Below are positions 14,519 through 19,909 of a stretch of DNA of 19,909 nt, piece by piece; positions within the stretch are counted from its first letter, which is position 1, and every line of letters begins with the position of its first letter. Source of the DNA: an uncultured Mollicutes bacterium (GTDB taxonomy: Bacteria; Bacillota_I; Bacilli_A; Acholeplasmatales; Anaeroplasmataceae). The stretch covers positions 1 through 19,909 of the forward strand of contig UQFG01000023.1 in NCBI GenBank assembly GCA_900540175.1, read 5' to 3'. The translations under genes were made by a program, and so were the position numbers. The notes under the pieces are model-generated. The model ran no database searches, was not told the origin of the DNA, and worked only from the letters and a program-made list of their open reading frames with translations.

Positions 14519-16840
14519 TTATTTCAATGTCACGACGGTAACTCCGTTTAATCCTTCTCCTTCTTGACCAAACCGATAACTTTTAACATACCCCGATGTC
14601 TTTAAATACGCCCAAACGGCTTTGCGGATGGCACCGGTTCCGAATCCGTGGATGATGCTGACTTGTTCGTAATGCATCAAAACCGCCTTATCCAAATACT
14701 GTTCCAGCAAATAGGCCACTTCTTCGTAGCGTTTTCCTCTTAAATCCAAAGAAAGAGGAACACTTGAGTGCGAAGAGGTACCGAGAATCTCACGTTTCGG
14801 TTGGGCTTTTGGTTTGGGCGGGGTTTCTTTTTGCAAATCCTGATGATGAAAATCCATGGTCAATTGTCCCATCCGAACGGTGTAGATATCCTTTTTGATT
14901 CGCAAAACCGTTCCGTATTGTTCGTAAGGACGAATGTAAACATAATCGTTTTCATGGATTTCGTCTTTGAAAACGGCTTCTTCCGGTGCAACTTGATGCA
15001 TCGTTTTCAAATGATGTTTCACCGATGCCAGCTCATGTTCTTTGTAGTCGTTTTCTTTCATGGATTTTAATTGTTCCAACAAAACAAACGCTTCTTCTTT
15101 GGCTTTTTCAACCAACGCCAGTGCCTGTTGTTCGGCTTGTTTCAAAATCCGATCTCTTGCTTCGGTAATGGCTTTCTTTTCGGCCGTTATTTCCTTTATT
15201 TTTCCGTCGTACCACTCTATCTTATGCGTCAATTCCGTTTCTTTTGCCAAAACAAGCGCCATTTCTTTTTCTAAGTTTTCCATTACTTGCTGATTGAAGG
15301 AAGCATCGTTTTTCAAACGAAGGCGGGCATCATCGATGATCTCCTGCTTCATTCCCAATCGCGAAGCAATCTCAATCGCATTGGATTTTCCGGGAATCCC
15401 CAACAACAAGCGATACGTCGGCATCAGCGTTTGCGAATCGAATTCAACCGAAGCATTCAAAATATCTTTTTCCTGGTAGGCATAGTTTTTCAAATCGCTG
15501 TAATGCGTGGTGACAAGCATTTTCGCTCCCCGACGTTTGATGAAATCAATCATGGCGATGGCAAGACAACTGCCTTCTTTCGGATCGGTTCCGCTTCCCA
15601 ACTCATCCAATAACACCAAAGAAGAAAAAGAAATGCGATCCATGATTTCTTTCATCTTTTGCAAGTGAGCCGAAAACGTCGATAACGATTGTTCAATAGA
15701 CTGTTCGTCGCCGATATCCACCAAAATCGACTCGTAAACACCGACCACGGATGAGGCATCGGCAGGAATCATCATCCCGCAGGCTACCATCGCATGCAAT
15801 AATCCCACGGTTTTTAAAAGGACTGTTTTGCCTCCTGTATTCGGTCCGGTGATGATCATCGTCCGGTAATCTTTTCCCAAAGCGACATCGATCGGAACGA
15901 CTTGGGATATCGGAATCAGCGGATGACAGGCCTTTTTCAAATCGAAATAAAATTCTTTTGTAAGGTTCGGAAGTTGATATTGCGATTCATACGCCATCTT
16001 CGCTTTGGCATAAATCACATCCAAAGCGATCAGATTTTCCGTATTTTGGCGTAAAGTATCGGTTTGTTCTCGAACCAACAGCGTTAATTTTTTCAAAATC
16101 ACATCGATTTCTTTTTTTTCGGCGATCTTGAGCGTTTCTATTTGATTGGCCGTTTCAATGGTTTCGCTCGGTTCGATGTAATATGTCGTATTGGACGAGG
16201 AAACATCTTGAACGATTCCTTTGAAACTGTTTTTGTATTCGGCCTTAACCGGCAAACAAAACCGGTTATTCCGAAGGACAATGAGCGGTTCGGTCAATTG
16301 GGAAAAACGATGCGTAAGCAAATCGTTTAATTTGTTTTTAAGGCGGTTTTCCGTTAAAGCAATGCTTTTTCGGATGGTATACAGTTCTTTAGAAGCATGA
16401 TCGGATACCGTTTTATCCGAAACGATGGCTTCGGTAATCGCTTTTTTTAATTTCGGAAGAAAAAGAAGGTTTTCGACGTATTGTTTCAAAGAAGGAAAAG
16501 CATAAGGGAGTTGTTCGAGCATTCGAAAATACTGATGGACGCCGACGACCGAATCCAATAAAGAAACGATACTCAGCAGTTCTTCTTCATTTAAAGTAGC
16601 CCCGATAGCGGCTCGTTCGATGCTGAAAAAAGGCTGATCGACTGTGACAAACGGCAATGCACTTAATTGCACCATCGCCCCAAACGCTTCGTTCGTTTCG
16701 GTCAAAAGAGACGAAACCACATCAAAATCACCGCTCGGCAAAAGACCGTCGATTTGTTTTTTGGCCTGCTGACTCATCGCATACTGTTTCAAGCGGCTTA
16801 AAATCTTATCGAATTCCAGACTTTTCAAATCATAACTCAT
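14519..16840 (-). CDS. mutS2: MutS2, ATPase with Smr endonuclease domain
   Basis: 773 residues, normal for MutS2. Related to mismatch-repair MutS but without its mismatch-recognition domain; in Firmicutes it is linked to suppression of recombination and to splitting or rescuing collided ribosomes. Order: core/lever region (1-300), ATPase with Walker A GPNTGGKT (332-339), Walker B LVLLDELGSGTDP (~410-422) and MLVTTHYSDLK, then a long coiled coil (~510-600), a KOW-like segment (IHENDYVYIRPYEQYGTVL), and the Smr domain from ~700 with LDLRG and HGFGTGAIRKAV. SD GAGGAAA precedes the ATG. It lies 52 bases after the preceding small gene, in the thyA-thiN operon. Confidence 0.97.
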   Translation of the reverse strand: MSYDLKSLEFDKILSRLKQYAMSQQAKKQIDGLLPSGDFDVVSSLLTETNEAFGAMVQLSALPFVTVDQPFFSIERAAIGATLNEEELLSIVSLLDSVVGVHQYFRMLEQLPYAFPSLKQYVENLLFLPKLKKAITEAIVSDKTVSDHASKELYTIRKSIALTENRLKNKLNDLLTHRFSQLTEPLIVLRNNRFCLPVKAEYKNSFKGIVQDVSSSNTTYYIEPSETIETANQIETLKIAEKKEIDVILKKLTLLVREQTDTLRQNTENLIALDVIYAKAKMAYESQYQLPNLTKEFYFDLKKACHPLIPISQVVPIDVALGKDYRTMIITGPNTGGKTVLLKTVGLLHAMVACGMMIPADASSVVGVYESILVDIGDEQSIEQSLSTFSAHLQKMKEIMDRISFSSLVLLDELGSGTDPKEGSCLAIAMIDFIKRRGAKMLVTTHYSDLKNYAYQEKDILNASVEFDSQTLMPTYRLLLGIPGKSNAIEIASRLGMKQEIIDDARLRLKNDASFNQQVMENLEKEMALVLAKETELTHKIEWYDGKIKEITAEKKAITEARDRILKQAEQQALALVEKAKEEAFVLLEQLKSMKENDYKEHELASVKHHLKTMHQVAPEEAVFKDEIHENDYVYIRPYEQYGTVLRIKKDIYTVRMGQLTMDFHHQDLQKETPPKPKAQPKREILGTSSHSSVPLSLDLRGKRYEEVAYLLEQYLDKAVLMHYEQVSIIHGFGTGAIRKAVWAYLKTSGYVKSYRFGQEGEGLNGVTVVTLK

Positions 16841-16892
16841 ATCGTTTCCTCAATTTCCTAAGCAGTCGTAATTTCTTCCGATATCAAACCGG

Positions 16893-17420
16893 TTAAACAT
16901 CCAAATACTCCAAATGATCTTTTAAAAGCCGCCAGTTGATGACTTGCGTGCCGTACACATCGGTATCCGGATAAATAAAGGCCATTTCGCACTCATTGAT
17001 CACTTTCAACAAAGCCCGGGCATTCGGATAAATCAAAAACAACTTATGTTGCCGTTTGGAAGAGTTCGGTGTCCAGTCCATCCGCATCAATCCTTCGATC
17101 CCTTCTACAAAATGCATGGACTGCTCCAAACCGTATTCTCTGATTTGCCATTTGAGCGCATTGTTGATGCAAACTTCCTTCCCTGTAAGTTTATCCAACA
17201 CTTTGACATAATAAATACTTTCATCGCCTTCAAAATAAAGGTCATATACTTCCTTTTTCATCCATTCCAAACGATATTCTTTTTTATTGTTGGCTTCTGC
17301 TGCCAAAACGAATAATCGGGCAATATCGTTTTTCCTTTTTTTCGTTTGGTAGCGGCGAATCATTAAGACAAGTAATCCCAAAAAAACGACCAACAATACC
17401 GCGATTATAATCCAAATCAT
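16893..17420 (-). CDS. Membrane-anchored protein of unknown function (175 aa)
   Basis: Not recognised. Residues 2-22 form one transmembrane helix (IWIIIAVLLVVFLGLLVLMI), followed by a basic stretch RRYQTKKRK, so the ~150-residue soluble part should be cytoplasmic. That part is mixed alpha/beta, with YDLYFEGDESIYYVKVLDKL, SKRQHKLFLIYPNARALLKVINECEMAFIYPDTDVYGTQVINW and many aromatic residues. LFLIYPNARALLKVINECE looks like a Rossmann-like strand-helix and may belong to a nuclease- or NTPase-like fold, but I see no sure motif. The start overlaps the preceding stop as ATGA. Located between plsC and mutS2, it looks like a genuine operon member. Confidence 0.8.
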   Translation of the reverse strand: MIWIIIAVLLVVFLGLLVLMIRRYQTKKRKNDIARLFVLAAEANNKKEYRLEWMKKEVYDLYFEGDESIYYVKVLDKLTGKEVCINNALKWQIREYGLEQSMHFVEGIEGLMRMDWTPNSSKRQHKLFLIYPNARALLKVINECEMAFIYPDTDVYGTQVINWRLLKDHLEYLDV

Positions 17421-17626
17421 TTTTCAACCCTCGCTTTTAAATATATCCTCAATCCGACGATCACCAAAATCGCATCCATACAACTGCCAATTACAATCAA
17501 ATATAAAGCAGTCAGCAACATCGCCTCGTTTTGACCTAATGCACCGACAAACAAAAGGCCGATTCCGCTTACCAAACATAAAAAAGAAAGAATAAACCCC
17601 AAAAACAGCCATTTAGTTTTGTTCAT
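17417..17626 (-). CDS. Small two-helix membrane protein (69 aa)
   Basis: Two transmembrane helices at about 5-28 and 35-60 with a short loop (LGQNEAML) and a basic end (KARVEK). No family recognised. It overlaps plsC by 14 bases and the next gene by four (ATGA), and has no shift in composition, which supports a real coding gene. It may act with the adjacent single-helix protein; that is inference from position only. Confidence 0.7.
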   Translation of the reverse strand: MNKTKWLFLGFILSFLCLVSGIGLLFVGALGQNEAMLLTALYLIVIGSCMDAILVIVGLRIYLKARVEK

Positions 17627-18410
17627 GAGTCTGAATATCGTGATTGATCAAGTCGAAGACCATTTTACCGATTTCCTGTGTATTGTGATTGTCGTAAACT
17701 TCTTTTGAAATCGGGGCATGGAAAATAATGTGAATATGGACTTTCTTTAAAAATTTTCTGGTTTTGATTTTGGAACTTCCCAAAATCGTCGCCGGTAATA
17801 ACAAAGCCCCGCTTTTGGTAACCAAGCGATAAGCCCCCGCTTTCAAGTCGACCATTTCTTCCGTTTGCCGACTTTTGATTCCGCCTTCCGGAAAAACGAT
17901 CATCGACATGCCGTCTTTGATTTCCCGAATGGCCGTAATAATCGCTTTGGCGGCTTCCCGATCGTTATCCCGATCGAGCGGAACGGCTCCGAAGACCGGC
18001 TGACACTGTTTGATGACCGGTAATGAAAAAAGCGATTTTTTCCCGATGGCCGTACAAATTCGGTGCAGTTGATAATAAAGAGCCACCGGATCAATATCGG
18101 ATTTATGGTTGGCATAGCAAACAAACGGCTCCGACGGAATATTTTCCTTTCCTTCGGCCGTCACTTTGATTCGCAAACACCAAAGAATGAGTTCGGTCGC
18201 CTGATGCAGCAAATGATGACGGAATTTTCCTTTCGGATCGGTCCGTTTCATGTAAATAAACAGAATCCAAATCACCAAAACAAGCGTCAACAGCGCAAGA
18301 ATAAGCGAAAGGGGAACCCATAAAAAATAAAACCACAAACTCAAATGCGTAAAATAAAACAAAAAACTGTATAAAGCCGTCCAAACCAAAATAATCCCAA
18401 ATAAAATCAT
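17613..18410 (-). CDS. plsC: 1-acyl-sn-glycerol-3-phosphate acyltransferase (PlsC-like)
   Basis: 265 residues, membrane bound. Adds the second acyl chain to lysophosphatidic acid to form phosphatidic acid. Two hydrophobic segments at the N-terminus (~1-22, ~25-52) are followed by the acyltransferase domain: catalytic HX4D as NHKSDID (H102, D107), the GAVPLDRDN block (~141-149), the glycerophosphate-binding FPEGGIKS (173-180) and a final block LLLPATILGSS. The longer N-terminal membrane region is usual for one PlsC subgroup in Firmicutes. ATG overlaps the folA stop (ATGA). An acyltransferase for another lysophospholipid is possible but less likely. Confidence 0.92.
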   Translation of the reverse strand: MILFGIILVWTALYSFLFYFTHLSLWFYFLWVPLSLILALLTLVLVIWILFIYMKRTDPKGKFRHHLLHQATELILWCLRIKVTAEGKENIPSEPFVCYANHKSDIDPVALYYQLHRICTAIGKKSLFSLPVIKQCQPVFGAVPLDRDNDREAAKAIITAIREIKDGMSMIVFPEGGIKSRQTEEMVDLKAGAYRLVTKSGALLLPATILGSSKIKTRKFLKKVHIHIIFHAPISKEVYDNHNTQEIGKMVFDLINHDIQTHEQN

Positions 18411-18880
18411 TCTACCACTCTTTCATAGATCGTATAACGAACTTGTTCTGTTTGTTTTTGCCACGTTAAACGGAAACGGGAAAAGTCGATTTCTTTCAAA
18501 TACGTATCGCCCTCATAGTGACCCAAAATATAGGAAATATACAACCGGTCGGCAAATGCTTGAGCCAACCGGTAGATCGTCGCTCCGCCGACGATCCAAA
18601 GATCTTCCTTACAATCCTTTAAAAAAGAAATCACATCCCTTAAAACAATCGCATCAGGTAGCGATTCTAACGTAAAAGACGCCACATAGATTTTTCCGTA
18701 AGGAAGCGGTCGACTCCGATAGTAACCTTTCAACGAACGATACGTATTTTCTCCCATTAACACCGTTTTTCCGGCTGTTTTTTCTTTGAAATACAGCAAA
18801 TCCTCTTTGATGTGCCAAGGAATTTTCATTTGATTGCCAATGAGAAAATCTTCCGTCATGGCCCAAATCATCGCAATCAT
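18407..18880 (-). CDS. folA: Dihydrofolate reductase
   Basis: 157 residues from ATG 18880. Reduces dihydrofolate to tetrahydrofolate with NADPH, restoring the cofactor used up by ThyA. Motifs: IWAMTEDFLIGNQMKIPWHI near the start, catalytic D27 in KEDLLYF, GKTVLMGENTYRSL and WIVGGATIYRL with the GG pair that contacts NADPH. The frame can begin one codon earlier with TTG (18883), but the ATG that overlaps the thyA stop by one base (TGATG) has AAAGGTGG properly spaced and gives the usual M-I start. It looks like the chromosomal housekeeping enzyme, in operon with thyA. Confidence 0.96.
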   Translation of the reverse strand: MIAMIWAMTEDFLIGNQMKIPWHIKEDLLYFKEKTAGKTVLMGENTYRSLKGYYRSRPLPYGKIYVASFTLESLPDAIVLRDVISFLKDCKEDLWIVGGATIYRLAQAFADRLYISYILGHYEGDTYLKEIDFSRFRLTWQKQTEQVRYTIYERVVE

Positions 18881-19746
18881 CAAACGGCCACCTTTCCTTT
18901 GATTCCTTTGTACGGATCATAGCCGACTAATGTGAAATCCTCATACTCAAACGCTTCGATTTCTTTTACCTGTGGATTCAAAAGCATTTTCGGAAGCGGT
19001 CTTGGCGTACGTTTCAGTTGCCTTTGGATCTGTTCCAAATGATTGGAATAGATGTGGGCATCCCCCAATGTATGCACGAATGTCCCTACTTCCAACCCGC
19101 AGACTTGCGCGATCATCATCGTCAACAACGCATAACTGGCGATATTAAACGGAACACCTAAAAAAACATCGCCGCTGCGTTGATACAGTTGACAAGACAG
19201 TTTATGATCGTTGACGTAAAACTGCATGAAACAATGACAAGGCGGTAAAGCCATGTCTTTGATTAGCGGCGGATTCCAAGCACTGATAATCAACCTCCGA
19301 CTCGTCGGATTGGTTTTGATTTGTTCAATCAGTTCTTTTAATTGATCGACGCCGCCGAAATCGCGCCACTGTTTGCCGTAAACCGGCCCTAGATTGCCGT
19401 GTAAAGCGGCAAAACCGTCCTCATCTTTGATTTTTTGAACAAATTCTTCCATCGTTTCCCCTTGATAAGAAGACGATTGCTTGAAAGCGGCATACGGCCA
19501 GTCATTCCAAATCTTCACGTCGTGATCCACTAGATATTTGATATTCGTATCGCCTTTGATAAACCACAAGAGTTCGTAAATAATGCTTTTCAAATGAACT
19601 CGTTTGGTTGTAAGAAGCGGAAAACCTTCCTTTAAATCAAATCGCATTTGATACCCGAAATAAGAAATCGTTCCCGTATTGGTTCGATCCTCTTTCCGAG
19701 TCCCTTTTTCCAAGATTGTTCGACATAATTTCAGATATTGTTCCAT
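18880..19746 (-). CDS. thyA: Thymidylate synthase ThyA
   Basis: 288 residues. Methylates dUMP to dTMP with methylenetetrahydrofolate, leaving dihydrofolate. The catalytic cysteine is C170 in [12 protein letters not shown]; other signatures are [52 protein letters not shown] and [12 protein letters not shown]. It is about 24 residues longer than the E. coli enzyme because of extra sequence around 85-115, as in many Firmicutes. First gene of the long operon: promoter at 19764-19792 and AGGTGAT just before the ATG. folA follows with a one-base overlap, so the enzyme and its cofactor recycler are made together. Confidence 0.98.
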   Translation of the reverse strand: MEQYLKLCRTILEKGTRKEDRTNTGTISYFGYQMRFDLKEGFPLLTTKRVHLKSIIYELLWFIKGDTNIKYLVDHDVKIWNDWPYAAFKQSSSYQGETMEEFVQKIKDEDGFAALHGNLGPVYGKQWRDFGGVDQLKELIEQIKTNPTSRRLIISAWNPPLIKDMALPPCHCFMQFYVNDHKLSCQLYQRSGDVFLGVPFNIASYALLTMMIAQVCGLEVGTFVHTLGDAHIYSNHLEQIQRQLKRTPRPLPKMLLNPQVKEIEAFEYEDFTLVGYDPYKGIKGKVAV

Positions 19747-19763
19747 ATAATCACCTAAGTTTA

Positions 19764-19792
19764 ATTATACCTAAAACACAGCCTTTTTTCAA
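19764..19792 (-). promoter_or_regulatory. Promoter of the thyA-thiN operon
   Basis: Minus strand TTGAAA (19792-19787), 17 bases, TATAAT (19769-19764). It would start transcription about 10 bases before the thyA ribosome site, giving a short leader. Confidence 0.88.
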
Positions 19793-19820
19793 GATGAAGT
19801 AAAAGAGGAACCACTCGATT

Positions 19821-19836
19821 ATTGTAGGATTACAAT
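19821..19836. promoter_or_regulatory. 16-bp dyad upstream of the thyA promoter
   Basis: ATTGTA-GGAT-TACAAT, six perfect inverted bases each side of a four-base spacer, about 29 bases upstream of the -35. Its size and symmetry suit a dimeric repressor or activator, but the regulator is unknown. Otherwise I see nothing convincing in 19793-19909. Confidence 0.3.
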
Positions 19837-19909
19837 AGATGTGTTACAAGTGAATATAAAAAAAGCGGAGATAGCCTCATTATGTGTTATATTTAAATCC
19901 CCAAACCAA

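Noticed and set aside
18407..18880. Acquired trimethoprim-resistance dihydrofolate reductase
   Set aside because: It is embedded in a housekeeping operon with thyA, has no mobile-element context, and shows ordinary chromosomal DHFR motifs.
1..19909. Defence island, prophage or transposon content
   Set aside because: No transposase, integrase, nuclease cluster, phage structural gene or att-like repeat is visible; nearly all genes are recognisable core functions.

Overview
The window is an ordinary, densely packed stretch of bacterial chromosome. Every confidently called protein gene lies on the minus strand, so transcription runs from the right end to the left. The content points to a low-to-moderate GC Gram-positive (Bacillota): MutS2 with an Smr domain, a DegV protein, an ECF-type thiamine S component (ThiT) behind a TPP riboswitch, a Bacillus-type (type B) RNase P RNA, near-consensus SigA-like promoters with 17-base spacers, and strong GGAGG-type ribosome binding sites. 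UGA is used as a real stop codon (for example thiT, thyA, degV, truB), so this is not a code-4 mycoplasma. The gene mix and sequence flavour suggest a Bacilli/Erysipelotrichia-like gut or uncultured lineage. That placement is an inference, not shown by any marker.

From right to left the layout is as follows. (1) 19792-13576 is one long tightly coupled operon from a clear promoter: thyA-folA-plsC-two small unknown genes-mutS2-a thioredoxin-like gene-thiN. Most junctions overlap by 1-14 bases or lie within about 13; only the gap before mutS2 is longer (52 bases). (2) 13575-13460 is an extremely AT-rich gap. (3) truB-ribF are coupled. (4) degV, with its own TTGACA/TAGAAT promoter, is coupled to a GNAT acetyltransferase-like gene. 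(5) rpsO has its own promoter, a structured leader and a terminator. (6) pnp has an extended -10 promoter. (7) rnpB has its own promoter just past the pnp stop and a terminator. (8) lepA-hit have a promoter and a terminator. (9) A TPP riboswitch with an intrinsic terminator precedes thiT and a coupled four-helix membrane protein, ended by a strong terminator. (10) A leader region of about 290 bases is rich in inverted repeats. It precedes a large surface lipoprotein with collagen-like triplets and a duplicated 45-residue cassette, followed by a terminator near the left edge.

The genes serve translation and RNA metabolism (rpsO, pnp, rnpB, lepA, truB), folate/thymidylate (thyA, folA), flavin cofactors (ribF), thiamine uptake and activation (thiT, thiN), phospholipid synthesis (plsC) and recombination control or ribosome rescue (mutS2). 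thiT plus thiN suggests thiamine salvage: import of thiamine, then pyrophosphorylation to TPP, which feeds back on thiT through the riboswitch.

I found no mobile element, CRISPR array, tRNA or obvious defence system. The most interesting material is the lipoprotein leader (2580-2800), with a 17-base inverted repeat, two terminator-like hairpins, a possible RBS-masking pairing and an opposing promoter that runs straight into a terminator; the riboswitch-linked membrane protein of unknown function; the rpsO leader; and the AT island before truB.
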